Origin: Mesobacterium_A hydrothermale
GTDB taxonomy: Bacteria > Pseudomonadota > Alphaproteobacteria > Rhodobacterales > Rhodobacteraceae
Direction: 5' to 3'
DNA: 64,000 nt
Assembly: GCF_035818635.1 (NCBI RefSeq)
Contig: NZ_JAYLLH010000009.1
Location: 93,801-157,800 of the forward strand
Part shown: piece after piece, positions 43,771 through 53,636 of the stretch
How positions within the stretch are numbered: position 1 is the first letter of the stretch
Layout: the number at the start of each line of letters is the position of its first letter
Translations under genes and position numbers: made by a program
The notes under the pieces: generated by a model
Databases searched by the model: none
What the model saw: the letters and a program-made list of their open reading frames with translations, nothing else
What the model was told of the DNA's origin: nothing

Positions 43771-46245
43771 TTACTCTGCCGGTTGCGCTGTTGCTGCCCG
43801 GTGGTGGTGCGTGGCGGGGGCGGTCACCGGGTCGATCCGGCGCAGGCGCAGCGCGTTGCTGACCACGAAAACCGACGACAACGCCATCGCTCCGGCGGCC
43901 AGCATCGGCGACAGCATCAGCCCCGTGAGCGGATAGAAAACTCCCGCTGCAACGGGGATCAGCACGATGTTGTAGCCGAATGCCCAGAACAGGTTCTGCC
44001 GGATGTTCCGCATTGTCCGGGCCGAGATATGGCGCGCGTTCACCACCGCTTGCGGGTCGCCCGACACCAGCACGATGTCACCGGTTTCAATTGCGACATC
44101 GGTGCCTGTGCCCATCGCGATACCGACTTCCGCTGCTGCCAGCGCAGGTGCATCATTGATGCCGTCGCCGACAAAGGCGACCGCGCCATGCGCCTTGCGC
44201 AGGTTTTCCAACGCTTTGACCTTGCCATCGGGCAGGACTCCCGCGACCACGTGGTCAATCCCGGCTTGCCGGGCAATGGCGCTTGCGGTCGCTTCGGTGT
44301 CTCCGGTGATCAGCGCGACGGCCAGCCCGGCGTCATGCAGCGCGGCGATGGCGTTTCGCGCAGTGGATTTCAGCGGGTCCGAGACGGAAAACACGGCGGC
44401 CAACTGACCGTCCACCGCCACAAGGATCGGCGTTTCACCCCTGGTTTCGAACGTGGTCAACGCATCGGTCAGCGGATCCATCGCGATGCCTTCCCGCTCC
44501 ATCAGGCGCGGCGCGCCGATCAGCAGCGCTTTGCCGTCAACCGTTGCTGACAGCCCGAACCCGGCAATCGCCTGCACATTCTCGGCTGGCAGCAGCGGGT
44601 CGGGGCAGGCCGCCTCCATCGCGCGGGCAATTGGGTGTTCTGACCCGGCTTCGGCGCTTGCCGCAAGGTGCAGCACCTTGTCGGCATCAAAGCCGGCAGC
44701 AGCGGCCCGTCCAGTCAGCACCGGCTTGCCTTCGGTCAACGTACCGGTCTTGTCAAATGCCACGACGCGCACGTCCTGCAACCGCTGCAACGCATCACCC
44801 TTGCGAAACAGTACACCCATCTGCGCCGCACGCCCTGTGCCCACCATGATCGAGGTCGGCGTGGCCAGACCCATGGCGCAGGGGCAGGCGATGATCAGCA
44901 CTGACACGCCCGCCACAAGCGCAAGCCCAAGCGACGGCTGCGGCCCAAGGTCGAACCAGAAGGCAAAGGTGATCGCCGCCACCAACAGCACCGCGGGCAC
45001 GAACCAAAGCACCACCTTGTCGGCAAGCGCCTGCACCGGAAGCCGGGCGCCTTGTGCGTCCTCGACCATCGCGACGATACGGGCCAACAACGTGTCGGCA
45101 CCCACGCTGGTTGCGCGATAGGTCAGTGCACCCTGACCGTTTATCGTGCCGGCCACAACTGACGCGCCTTCGGATTTCTGTACCGGAATCGGTTCGCCGG
45201 TGATCATGCTTTCGTCGATCCACGATCCGCCGGACTGCACCGTGCCATCAACGGCCACGCGTTCGCCTGGGCGCAGGTGCAACAGGTCGCCGGGCACCAC
45301 GTCTTCCACCGGGATTTCCACCACCGTGCCATCCCGTTCGACGCGCGCGGTATCCGGGCGCAGCCCGATCAGCGCACGAATCGCCGCGCCGGTTTGACCC
45401 TTGGCCCGCGATTCCAGCCAGCGGCCCAGCAGGATCAACGTCACGATCACCCCCGCCGCTTCGAAATAGACCGCGCGCGCTCCGTCTGGCAGCAACGCAG
45501 GCGCAAACAGCGCGACGGTGGAATAGCTCCAGGCCGCAAGCGTGCCCAGCGCAACAAGGCTGTTCATGTCCGGCGCCCCCTTGGCCAGAAGCGGCAGGCC
45601 GATGCGATAGAACCGCAGGCCGGGCCATGCCAGAACGGCCGTGATCAGAACAAACTGGAAAAACCAGAAGGTTCCTTGCCCGAGTGTTCCCAACAGCCAG
45701 TGATGCAACGGTGGAAACAGATGCCCCCCCATTTCCGCGACGAATACAGGGAATGTCAACGTACCGGCGATGATCAGGTCGCGGCGCAGGGCATCGTGCT
45801 CTTTGGCGCTGCGGTCATCGGCCTCTGCTCCTGTGGTGACGGGTTCGGCAGGATAGCCCGTGTTCGACACCGTTCTAGCCAGGGTCGCCGGATCAACGGA
45901 CCCGTGCAGGTGACGAATCTCGGCGCTCTGGTTGGCCAGGTTGACGGTGGCGGACAAAACCCCCGGCACCTTTTGCAACGCGGTTTCGACCCGCGCCGAA
46001 CAGGATGCACAGGTCATGCCGGTGATCGACAAACGCGATCTGGTCTCGCGCCCGGGATAGCCCGCCTTGGTCAACGCCGCCTGCAATGCACCCGCAGACA
46101 CCGCGCCGGTGACGGTCGCGGCCTTGGTCGCGATGTTGACGCTGGCATCCTCGACGCCCTCCACACCCTGCAAAGCGCGCTGGGCCCGCCCGGCGCAGCC
46201 TGCGCAGCTCAGGCGTTCGACATCGAATTTCAATACCTGTTCCAT
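43771..46245 (-). CDS. copA: Copper-exporting P1B-type ATPase
   Basis: 824 residues from ATG 46245 (MEQVLKFDVERLSCAGC), with GGAGG upstream; the frame to 46386 is not real since it covers the promoter. Two heavy-metal-binding domains have SCAGC (Cys14, Cys17) and TCASC (Cys79, Cys82). Eight membrane helices include the CPC motif (CPCAMGLATPTS), and the soluble domains carry DKTGTLTEG with the phosphorylated Asp, SEHPIARA and GDGINDAPALAA. It pumps Cu(I) out of the cytoplasm. Its promoter carries a CueR site. Confidence 0.96.
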   Translation of the reverse strand: MEQVLKFDVERLSCAGCAGRAQRALQGVEGVEDASVNIATKAATVTGAVSAGALQAALTKAGYPGRETRSRLSITGMTCASCSARVETALQKVPGVLSATVNLANQSAEIRHLHGSVDPATLARTVSNTGYPAEPVTTGAEADDRSAKEHDALRRDLIIAGTLTFPVFVAEMGGHLFPPLHHWLLGTLGQGTFWFFQFVLITAVLAWPGLRFYRIGLPLLAKGAPDMNSLVALGTLAAWSYSTVALFAPALLPDGARAVYFEAAGVIVTLILLGRWLESRAKGQTGAAIRALIGLRPDTARVERDGTVVEIPVEDVVPGDLLHLRPGERVAVDGTVQSGGSWIDESMITGEPIPVQKSEGASVVAGTINGQGALTYRATSVGADTLLARIVAMVEDAQGARLPVQALADKVVLWFVPAVLLVAAITFAFWFDLGPQPSLGLALVAGVSVLIIACPCAMGLATPTSIMVGTGRAAQMGVLFRKGDALQRLQDVRVVAFDKTGTLTEGKPVLTGRAAAAGFDADKVLHLAASAEAGSEHPIARAMEAACPDPLLPAENVQAIAGFGLSATVDGKALLIGAPRLMEREGIAMDPLTDALTTFETRGETPILVAVDGQLAAVFSVSDPLKSTARNAIAALHDAGLAVALITGDTEATASAIARQAGIDHVVAGVLPDGKVKALENLRKAHGAVAFVGDGINDAPALAAAEVGIAMGTGTDVAIETGDIVLVSGDPQAVVNARHISARTMRNIRQNLFWAFGYNIVLIPVAAGVFYPLTGLMLSPMLAAGAMALSSVFVVSNALRLRRIDPVTAPATHHHRAATAQPAE

Positions 46246-46268
46246 GATGACCTCCGGTCTATCCGGTC

Positions 46269-46299
46269 CAGATAACACTTCCAGTAACTGGAAGGTCAA
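46269..46299 (-). promoter_or_regulatory. CueR-controlled promoter of copA-cueR
   Basis: On the minus strand -35 TTGACC (46299-46294), a 19-bp spacer and -10 TATCTG (46274-46269). The spacer contains the dyad CTTCCAG-TTA-CTGGAAG (46278-46294). The overlong 19-bp spacer with a CCTTCC/GGAAGG dyad is the hallmark of CueR/MerR promoters, and the product of cueR downstream should bind it. Confidence 0.92.
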
Positions 46300-46319
46300 G
46301 GGTCGGAACCTGCCAGCAA

Positions 46320-46910
46320 TCATACCTCCAGATCTTGTGAAGGGATGATCGGGAAGAACTGCCCCGACGACCAGACCCCGAACCACCCGTCCTGATGCGT
46401 GCCCAGTTCGACCAGCCGGTAGAAACTTTTTCGGTCGATCAGCGCCTCGAGGTTGCGGCGGATCAGGATATAGGGCGATGGCTCGTCGGTTTCGGGATCG
46501 CGGACCACCCGGATCGGATGATCGGGTCCGGCGACCGCCACGTCCTCGACATGGGTATGAAAGGTCAAGACCTGGTCCTGCCCTTCGCCCGTCACGTCGA
46601 AATCGGTGGCAACAAAGGGCGCGTCATCGACGGTGATGCCCACCTTTTCAACTGGGGTCACAAGGAAGTAATCGTCCCCATCCTTGCGCAGGATCGACGA
46701 GAACAGCTTGACCAGTTCATAGCGTCCGATCGGCGTACCCAGGTAGAACCACGTTCCGTCCCGCGCGATGCGCATATCCAGATCGCCGCAGAACGGCGGG
46801 TTCCACAGGTGAACTGGCGGGGGGCCTTTCTTGCCTGCTGCCCTTGCAGAGGCAGCAAGCCCTTCGGCGGAGGGGGTTACACCTTTTTGTGTGCTCATAG
46901 GTTTTGCCAT
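46320..46910 (-). CDS. DUF1285 domain protein
   Basis: 196 residues from ATG 46910 ([10 protein letters not shown]); ATG 46898 is possible. The DUF1285 fold is recognised from [25 protein letters not shown] and the C-terminal YRLVELG and [11 protein letters not shown]. The first 35 residues are Ala/Lys-rich and probably disordered. The family has no known reaction. It is divergent from the moxR operon across 57 bp, suggesting common control. Confidence 0.88.
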   Translation of the reverse strand: MAKPMSTQKGVTPSAEGLAASARAAGKKGPPPVHLWNPPFCGDLDMRIARDGTWFYLGTPIGRYELVKLFSSILRKDGDDYFLVTPVEKVGITVDDAPFVATDFDVTGEGQDQVLTFHTHVEDVAVAGPDHPIRVVRDPETDEPSPYILIRRNLEALIDRKSFYRLVELGTHQDGWFGVWSSGQFFPIIPSQDLEV

Positions 46911-46967
46911 TTCTTTCGCGCGCGATACACTCTTAGCAAATACATAAGGCGCAAAGGGAGTGCTGTC

Positions 46968-47975
46968 ATGGCGGATGCCACCGATCTGGTCGCGGAAATC
47001 GAGGCGTTGGAGGCCAAGCTGGCCGAAGCGAAGGCCGCGATCACGAAACGGTTCATCGGGCAGGAACGGGTGGTCGACCTGACCTTGTCGGCGCTTCTTT
47101 GCGGCGGTCATGGCCTGCTGATCGGTCTGCCGGGCCTGGGCAAGACTCGGCTGGTCGAAACCCTGTCCACCGTGATGGGCCTTGATGGCAATCGCGTCCA
47201 GTTCACGCCAGACCTGATGCCCGCAGATATCCTTGGCTCCGAGGTTCTGGAAACCGGTGCCGATGGCAGCCGCGCGTTCAAGTTCATTCCTGGCCCGATC
47301 TTCTGCCAGCTTCTGATGGCCGACGAAATCAACCGCGCCAGCCCGCGCACGCAATCGGCGCTGTTGCAGGCGATGCAGGAAAAGGTCGTGACCGTTGCCG
47401 GGGAAACCCGCGCCCTGACTGCGCCGTTTCACGTTCTGGCCACGCAAAACCCGATCGAGCAAGAAGGCACCTATCCCCTTCCAGAAGCGCAGCTTGACCG
47501 TTTCCTTGTCCAGATCGACGTCAGCTATCCGGATCGCCAGACCGAACGCGATATCCTGCTGGCCACCACCGGTGTGGCCGAGGAAGAGGCGCACCAGGTC
47601 TTTACCCCCGAAGCGCTGATTGCTGCGCAGCAGTTGCTGCGCCGGATGCCGGTGGGGGATTCGGTGGTTGAAATGATCCTCGATCTCGTCCGCGCCTTCC
47701 GTCCCGGCGATCCGTCGTCATCCGAACGGGTGCGTGAAACTGTGGCCTGGGGCCCCGGCCCCCGCGCCGCGCAGGCCTTGATGCTGACCGTACGGGCGCG
47801 GGCGTTGTTGCAGGGCCGCCTGGCCCCTGCACCCGAGGATGTGCTGGACATGGCCAAGCCTGTACTGGTCCACCGGATGGCCTTGTCCTTCTCGGCTCGT
47901 GCGCGTGGTGAAGACCTTGGTGCAATCATCGACAGCGTTACCGAAACCCTGCTGCATTCCGAGGCTGCCGCTTGA
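46968..47975 (+). CDS. MoxR-family AAA+ ATPase
   Basis: 335 residues from ATG 46968 with AAAGGGAG 7 nt upstream. A coiled N-terminus (about 5-27) precedes Walker A GLPGLGKT (53-60), Walker [11 protein letters not shown] (DE 119-120), the MoxR-typical [14 protein letters not shown] and [23 protein letters not shown], and the lid domain. MoxR ATPases act with DUF58 and VWA proteins as chaperone-like activators of envelope complexes or metalloenzymes. First gene of a four-gene operon. Confidence 0.93.
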   Translation: MADATDLVAEIEALEAKLAEAKAAITKRFIGQERVVDLTLSALLCGGHGLLIGLPGLGKTRLVETLSTVMGLDGNRVQFTPDLMPADILGSEVLETGADGSRAFKFIPGPIFCQLLMADEINRASPRTQSALLQAMQEKVVTVAGETRALTAPFHVLATQNPIEQEGTYPLPEAQLDRFLVQIDVSYPDRQTERDILLATTGVAEEEAHQVFTPEALIAAQQLLRRMPVGDSVVEMILDLVRAFRPGDPSSSERVRETVAWGPGPRAAQALMLTVRARALLQGRLAPAPEDVLDMAKPVLVHRMALSFSARARGEDLGAIIDSVTETLLHSEAAA

Positions 47976-48847
47976 CCACCGTCGCCCACCTGCGCCAGCG
48001 GTCCGAGGAAGAGGCCAGCCGCCTTCCGGCGCTTTTGGCGCGGGCCGAACACCTTGCGGGTACGGTCCTGCTGGGTGAACACGGCCGCCGCCGGTCCGGG
48101 ATGGGGGACGATTTCTGGCAGTACCGGCCGCTGCGGGCGGGCGACAGCTATCGCATGATCGACTGGCGCAGGTCCGCGCGCGGCGATGCGCAATTCGTGC
48201 GCGAACGCGAATGGCAGATCGCGCAAAGCGTCATGCTCTGGCTGGATCAGGGCGCGTCAATGCGCTTTGCGTCTGACAAGAAGGGCGTGACCAAGGCCGA
48301 CCGCGCGCGGCTTCTGACTCTGGCCACAGCGATCTTGCTGTTGCGGGCCGGTGAACGGGTTGGCCTGACCGGCGCCAGCCTGCCGCCCCGCAGTGGAAAC
48401 GTGCAGGTGATGCGCCTGGCCGAAGCGTTTTCCAGCGACCAGCCCGAAGATTACAGCGAACCCGAATCGCGGGGCATGCTGCCGCACTCGCGCGCGATGT
48501 TCGTGTCGGATTTCATGGGCGACCTGACGCCGGTCGAAGCGGCTTTGACCAAGGCTGCCGATCGCGGTGTGCGCGGTGTGCTGTTGCAGGTGCTTGATCC
48601 GGCCGAGGAAAATTTTCCCTTCGAAGGCCGCACGATTTTCGAAAGCGTGGGCAAGACCATGGCGCATGAAACGCTCAAGGCGGGCGAGTTGCGCGAAAAA
48701 TACCTGGCGCGTCTGGCTGAACGCAAGGATCGGCTGTCGCAGCTTTGCCGCCTGACCGGCTGGCAATACACCTGTCACCACACCGGCGACAGCGCGCAAT
48801 CCGCGCTTTTGTGGATTTACCGCGCCATGGACGGAGGCCACGGATGA
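47972..48847 (+). CDS. DUF58 domain protein
   Basis: 291 residues from TTG 47972, which overlaps the moxR stop (TTGA). The DUF58 signature GDDFWQYRPLRAGDSYRMIDWRRSAR is at about 45-70 and is followed by a VWA-like fold (QSVMLWLDQGASM). Partner of MoxR in nearly all bacteria that have both; the pair forms the heart of the operon. Its stop overlaps the ATG of the next gene. Confidence 0.92.
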   Translation: MTTVAHLRQRSEEEASRLPALLARAEHLAGTVLLGEHGRRRSGMGDDFWQYRPLRAGDSYRMIDWRRSARGDAQFVREREWQIAQSVMLWLDQGASMRFASDKKGVTKADRARLLTLATAILLLRAGERVGLTGASLPPRSGNVQVMRLAEAFSSDQPEDYSEPESRGMLPHSRAMFVSDFMGDLTPVEAALTKAADRGVRGVLLQVLDPAEENFPFEGRTIFESVGKTMAHETLKAGELREKYLARLAERKDRLSQLCRLTGWQYTCHHTGDSAQSALLWIYRAMDGGHG

Positions 48848-51600
48848 CCCTGTTCGGCGCACTTGGATTCACCACCCCCTGGCTGCTGCTGTCGCTTCTG
48901 GCGTTGCCGATCCTCTGGATCATTCTGCGCGCCGTGCCGCCTGCGCCGATCCGCCGGATCTTTCCCGGTGTGGTCCTGCTGCTGGGGCTGAAGGACGAAG
49001 ATCAGGTCAGCGACCGCACGCCGTGGTGGCTGTTGCTGTTGCGGATGCTGGCGGTGGCGGCCGTCATCATTGGCCTGTCGGGCCCGATCCTGAACCCGAA
49101 AGCGGATGGCGAACCAGCCGGCTCCGGCCCGCTGCTGATCCTCATGGATGGCAGTTGGGCCAGCGCAACCGACTGGCAAACACGGATCGGCGCGGTCGAG
49201 GGGCTGTTGTCCGAGGCCGCGCAATCCGCGCGACCCGTGGCCATTGCCCGGCTCACCGACCCGCAGGAACCGCTGTTCCAATCGGCCGAGACCTGGGCCA
49301 CCCGCTTGCCCGGTTTGCAACCTGACCCGTGGACGCCCACGGGCGATATGGCGGCGCGGTTCGCCGACAGCCTGCCCGACATGGATTTCGACACCTACTG
49401 GTTCTCTGACGGGATCGACCGTGAAACGCGATCCACCTTGTTGGCCACGCTGGAAGATCGCGGCGCGGTGACGGTGTTCGAAAGCCCACGCAATGTGTTT
49501 GCCCTGACCCCCGCACGGTTTGTCGACGGAAACGTACAACTGACCCTGCGCCGCCTGCGACCCGGTCCGGAAACCGAGGTTTCGGTTGCTGGCCACGGCA
49601 CTGATCCGGCAGGCAATCCCGCGATACTGGTGCGTACCCCGGTGATCTTTGAAAACAGCGCGACAGAGGCCGAACTGGAATTGTCGCTGCCTGCCGAACT
49701 TCGTGCCCGCATCACGCGATTTGAAATCGACGGCCAGCGCAGCGCCGGGGCCGTGACCCTGCCCGACGACAGCCTGCGCCGGCGCGAGGTTGCGCTGATC
49801 GCCAGTCGCGACGATCGCGAAGGGCTGGAGCTGTTGTCGCCGCTGCATTACCTGGCCAAAGCTTTGCAGCCGACGACCGACTTGTTGTCCGGCGGTTTGG
49901 CCGACGTGCTTCCCGCCAATCCCGATGTAATCGTTCTGGCCGATGTGGCCACGCTCTCGGGCGGTGAAACCGCAGACCTGCTGGATTGGGTGGATCAGGG
50001 TGGGATGCTGTTGCGGTTTGCCGGGCCACGACTGGCGTCCAGCGATGTCAGCCGCGAAACCGAAGACGCCCTGATGCCCGTACGGTTGCGGGCCGGCGGC
50101 CGTACGGTTGGCGGCGCGATGAGCTGGGGTGAGCCGAAGTCGCTGGCCACCTTCCCTGCGGAAAGCCCGTTCTTCGGATTGCCGGTGCCCGACGACGTGC
50201 GCGTCAGCGCGCAGGTCATGGCGCAGCCGGATCCGACGCTGGCCGAACGGGTGATCGCGCAGCTGACCGATGGCACCCCGCTGGTCACACGCAAGCGGAT
50301 CGGGCAGGGGCAGGTGGTCCTGTTTCACGTAACCGCCAATGCCGAATGGTCTACGCTGCCGCTGTCGGGCCTGTTCGTCCAGATGCTGGAACGGCTGGCC
50401 GTATCGACTGCCCCGACCCATTTCACCGAAGCCGATCTTGCCGAAACCGTCTGGCAGCCGCGGATGGTTCTGGACGGGTTTGGCCGCGTGCGCGATGCCG
50501 ACCGCCTGCCGGGGGTCGATGGTTTGGCGCTGCTGTCCGATCCGTTGGGGCCGGACCTGCGCCCGGGCCTGTATGACAGCGAGGATCGCAGCATGGCGCG
50601 CAACGTGGTGACGCCTGAAACTCTGTTGGCGCCGACAAACTGGCCTGCGCGGATCCCGGTCGAAGGCTTGCAGCGCCCGCAGGAGCGCCCACTTGCCGGA
50701 TATTTTCTGACAACAGCGATCCTGTTGCTGTTGGTCGATATTCTTGCCTCGCTTGCGCTGTCGGGCCGTTTGCGCGGGGCGCGGGCGACGGCGGCAAGCG
50801 TGCTGGTTGCGCTGACTCTGGTCACCCCACAGCACGCGCGGGCCGAAATCGACCCCGTCGCGGCGACAGAGGAATTGCGTTTGGCTCATGTCCTGACCGG
50901 TGATGCCGCACTGGATGACCGCGCCCACGCCGGGATGCGGGGCCTGTCAGAGGCGTTGTTCTTCCGCACCTCGGTTGAACCCGAAGAGCCGGTGGGCGTG
51001 AATCTGGAAACCGACGAACTGGCGTTTTACCCGATGCTGTATTGGCCGGTCACCGCCAGCCAGCCGCAACCCTCGGCCGAAGCCTATGCTCGACTGAACA
51101 CCTATCTGCGGTCGGGCGGGATGATCCTGTTCGATACGCGTGACTCTGACATTGCGCGCTTTGGCGGCGCCAGCCCCAATGGTCGGAAGCTGCAACAACT
51201 GGCCGCGCCGCTGGATATTCCGCCGCTGGAACCGGTGCCGGGCGATCACGTCCTGACTCGCACCTTTTACCTGCTGCAGGATTTTCCGGGCCGCTATGCC
51301 AGCCGCGATGTCTGGGTCGAAGCTGCGCCGCCGGATGCCGAACTGGTCGAAGGGATGCCGTTTCGCAACCTGAACGACAACGTGACCCCGGTGGTGATTG
51401 GCGGAAACGACTGGGCCACTGCCTGGGCGCTCGACGACGGTGGCAACCCGATCTATCCGATGGGGCGCGGCTTTACCGGTGAACGCCAGCGCGAAATCGC
51501 GTTTCGGTTCGGTGTGAACCTTGTGATGTACGTGCTGACCGGCAACTACAAATCCGACCAGGTGCATGTGCCTGCGTTGCTGGACAGGTTGGGCCAATGA
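48844..51600 (+). CDS. BatA/VWA-like membrane protein with DUF4159 domain
   Basis: 918 residues from ATG 48844. The N-terminus has two membrane helices (about 10-28 and 59-82) with the BatA-type PPAPIRRIFPGVVLLLGL between them. A long periplasmic-type region follows (about 90-600, VWA- and GATase-like folds), then a membrane helix near 625-645 and a second signal-like stretch (TAASVLVALTLVTPQHARA) that introduces the C-terminal DUF4159 domain (about 680-918, SGGMILFDTRDSD, YLLQDFPGRY, NLVMYVLTGNYK). It looks like a fusion of BatA-like protein and DUF4159. Transcribed with moxR and DUF58. Confidence 0.9.
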   Translation: MTLFGALGFTTPWLLLSLLALPILWIILRAVPPAPIRRIFPGVVLLLGLKDEDQVSDRTPWWLLLLRMLAVAAVIIGLSGPILNPKADGEPAGSGPLLILMDGSWASATDWQTRIGAVEGLLSEAAQSARPVAIARLTDPQEPLFQSAETWATRLPGLQPDPWTPTGDMAARFADSLPDMDFDTYWFSDGIDRETRSTLLATLEDRGAVTVFESPRNVFALTPARFVDGNVQLTLRRLRPGPETEVSVAGHGTDPAGNPAILVRTPVIFENSATEAELELSLPAELRARITRFEIDGQRSAGAVTLPDDSLRRREVALIASRDDREGLELLSPLHYLAKALQPTTDLLSGGLADVLPANPDVIVLADVATLSGGETADLLDWVDQGGMLLRFAGPRLASSDVSRETEDALMPVRLRAGGRTVGGAMSWGEPKSLATFPAESPFFGLPVPDDVRVSAQVMAQPDPTLAERVIAQLTDGTPLVTRKRIGQGQVVLFHVTANAEWSTLPLSGLFVQMLERLAVSTAPTHFTEADLAETVWQPRMVLDGFGRVRDADRLPGVDGLALLSDPLGPDLRPGLYDSEDRSMARNVVTPETLLAPTNWPARIPVEGLQRPQERPLAGYFLTTAILLLLVDILASLALSGRLRGARATAASVLVALTLVTPQHARAEIDPVAATEELRLAHVLTGDAALDDRAHAGMRGLSEALFFRTSVEPEEPVGVNLETDELAFYPMLYWPVTASQPQPSAEAYARLNTYLRSGGMILFDTRDSDIARFGGASPNGRKLQQLAAPLDIPPLEPVPGDHVLTRTFYLLQDFPGRYASRDVWVEAAPPDAELVEGMPFRNLNDNVTPVVIGGNDWATAWALDDGGNPIYPMGRGFTGERQREIAFRFGVNLVMYVLTGNYKSDQVHVPALLDRLGQ

Positions 51601-53636
51601 CAAGCTCTATCGTTTTCGACCCGCTTCTGCCCTGGCCCTTGCTTGCTGTCCTGGCCGTGATCGCCGCGTTGGGCGTTTTGCTGGCGCTGTGGCGCGGGCT
51701 GCCCGGATGGCTGCTGCGCGCGCTGGCGGCTGTGGTGCTGGTGGGTGCGCTGGCGCAACCGTCGTTCCAGACCGAGGACCGCGCGCCGCTGTCGGATATC
51801 GTGCTGATGCTGGTGGACCAGTCCGCCAGCCAGACGCTGGCCGACCGAGCCACCGATACCGAAGATGCTGCTCAGGCGCTGGCCGCGCGGATCGTTGCGC
51901 GCCCCAACACCGAACTGCGCCGCGTCGACATCGGGGATGGAGAGGACAACACCGGCACATTGGCGATGGCGGCGCTGAATGCTGCGCTGGCGGAAGAGCC
52001 GCGCGCGCGGGTGGCAGGTATCTTCATGGTGTCGGACGGGCGTGTACACGATATGTTGCAGGCGCCCGACCTGCCGGCGCCGCTGCACCTGCTGCACACC
52101 GGGCGGCAGGGTGACTGGGACCGCCGGCTGATCGTCAAAAGCGCCCCGGCCTTTGCCATTCTGGGTGAACCGGTGACCCTGATCCTTCGGGTCGAGGATG
52201 ACGGTGCCGCACCCGGCGACACTCTGAGCGAGATGCGGATCTCGATCGACGGGGACACGCCGCAATCGTTTGATGTGCCGATCGGGGAAGATATAGAGAT
52301 TCCGGTCACGCTGCCGCATGGCGGGCTGAATGTCATTCAATTCACCCTGCCCGAAGCCGCGGGCGAACTGACAGACCGCAACAACACCGCGCTAGTCCAG
52401 ATCAACGGCGTGCGCGACCGGTTGCGCGTTCTTCTGGTCAGCGGTGAACCGCACGCCGGCGGTCGGACCTGGCGCAACCTGCTGAAATCGGATTCGTCGG
52501 TCGATCTGGTGCATTTCACCATCCTTCGTCCGCCCGAAAAGCAAGACGGCGTGCCGGTGACCGAACTGTCGCTGATCGCCTTTCCGACGCGCGAACTGTT
52601 CCTTGAAAAGATCGAGGATTTTGACCTGATCATCTTTGACCGCTACAAGCGGCGCGGCATCCTTCCGGCGATCTATCTGGACAACGTGCGCAACTATGTC
52701 GAACAAGGTGGCGCTGTGCTGATTGCGGCGGGGCCGGATTTCGCCAGCGCCGACAGCATCTATCGGTCGCCCTTGTCCGCGATCCTGCCCGCCGAACCCA
52801 CTGCCCGCGTGATCGAAGAGGCGTTCCGCCCCAAGGTGACCGATCTAGGCCATCGCCATCCGGTCACGGCAGACCTGCTGGGGCAGGAAACCTGGGGACG
52901 CTGGATGCGCCAGATAGAGGTTGACCCGCTGGAAGGCGAAGTTGTCATGACCGGGGTCGATGACAAGCCGCTGCTGATCCTTGATCGCGTTGGCGAAGGG
53001 CGTGTTGCGATGATGGCATCGGACCACGCCTGGCTGTGGTCGCGCGGGTTCGAAGGCGGGGGGCCGCAGCTGGAACTGTTGCGCCGTTTGGCGCATTGGA
53101 TGATGAAGGAACCCGAGCTGGAGGAAGAGGCGCTTTGGGCCGAACCCACCGGGCAGACCATGCGCATCATCCGCCGCACGCTGGGCGATTCCGTCGGGCA
53201 GGTGACCGTCACCCGTCCGGACGGGACCGAAGACCAGGTGCAACTGGAAGAGGTTGCCCCGGGCCGGTTCGAAGCGGTCTACGAAGGCCCGGAAATCGGG
53301 CTGTATCGCTTGGCCGAAGGCGATCAAAGCGCGGTTGTCGGACTTGGCCCCGCATCCCCTAAGGAATTTGAGGAAACCATCGCCACGGGTGACGCGCTGC
53401 AACCGTTGATCGACAGCAAGCGGGGCGGTGTCGTTGCGCTTCAGGACGGTCTGCCAAGCATCCGCGAGGTGCGCGATGGCCGGCCTGCGGCGGGTCGAGG
53501 CTGGCTGGGGATCACGCCGCGCGATGCGTTCGAAACGCTGGATGTGACCAAGACTCCGCTGTTGCCGGCGTGGTTGGTGCTGCTTCTGGCATCGGCGATG
53601 ATCGTGGGCGCCTGGTTGCGCGAAGGGCGGAGCTAG
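51597..53636 (+). CDS. Membrane-anchored GATase-like protein of the MoxR operon
   Basis: 679 residues, starting with ATGA overlap. Membrane helices flank a large extracytoplasmic part: two at the N-terminus (about 10-31, 38-55) and one at the C-terminus (about 655-675). The central region (about 270-490) has a class I glutamine-amidotransferase-like fold (RLRVLLVSGEP, DFDLIIFDRY, GAVLIAAGPDF) without the catalytic Cys-His-Glu set that I would expect, so it is probably a binding module. Last gene of the operon; its stop overlaps that of the convergent DUF599 gene by 3 bp. Confidence 0.88.
   Translation: MTSSIVFDPLLPWPLLAVLAVIAALGVLLALWRGLPGWLLRALAAVVLVGALAQPSFQTEDRAPLSDIVLMLVDQSASQTLADRATDTEDAAQALAARIVARPNTELRRVDIGDGEDNTGTLAMAALNAALAEEPRARVAGIFMVSDGRVHDMLQAPDLPAPLHLLHTGRQGDWDRRLIVKSAPAFAILGEPVTLILRVEDDGAAPGDTLSEMRISIDGDTPQSFDVPIGEDIEIPVTLPHGGLNVIQFTLPEAAGELTDRNNTALVQINGVRDRLRVLLVSGEPHAGGRTWRNLLKSDSSVDLVHFTILRPPEKQDGVPVTELSLIAFPTRELFLEKIEDFDLIIFDRYKRRGILPAIYLDNVRNYVEQGGAVLIAAGPDFASADSIYRSPLSAILPAEPTARVIEEAFRPKVTDLGHRHPVTADLLGQETWGRWMRQIEVDPLEGEVVMTGVDDKPLLILDRVGEGRVAMMASDHAWLWSRGFEGGGPQLELLRRLAHWMMKEPELEEEALWAEPTGQTMRIIRRTLGDSVGQVTVTRPDGTEDQVQLEEVAPGRFEAVYEGPEIGLYRLAEGDQSAVVGLGPASPKEFEETIATGDALQPLIDSKRGGVVALQDGLPSIREVRDGRPAAGRGWLGITPRDAFETLDVTKTPLLPAWLVLLLASAMIVGAWLREGRS

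Noticed and set aside
50321..50336. parS-like TGTTTCACGT half-site in the DUF4159 gene
   Set aside because: Only the left arm matches (11 of 16), and the site is more than 30 kb from the par genes.
48817..50928. Minus-strand open frame of 703 codons
   Set aside because: Antisense to the BatA-DUF4159 gene; no domain or start signal.
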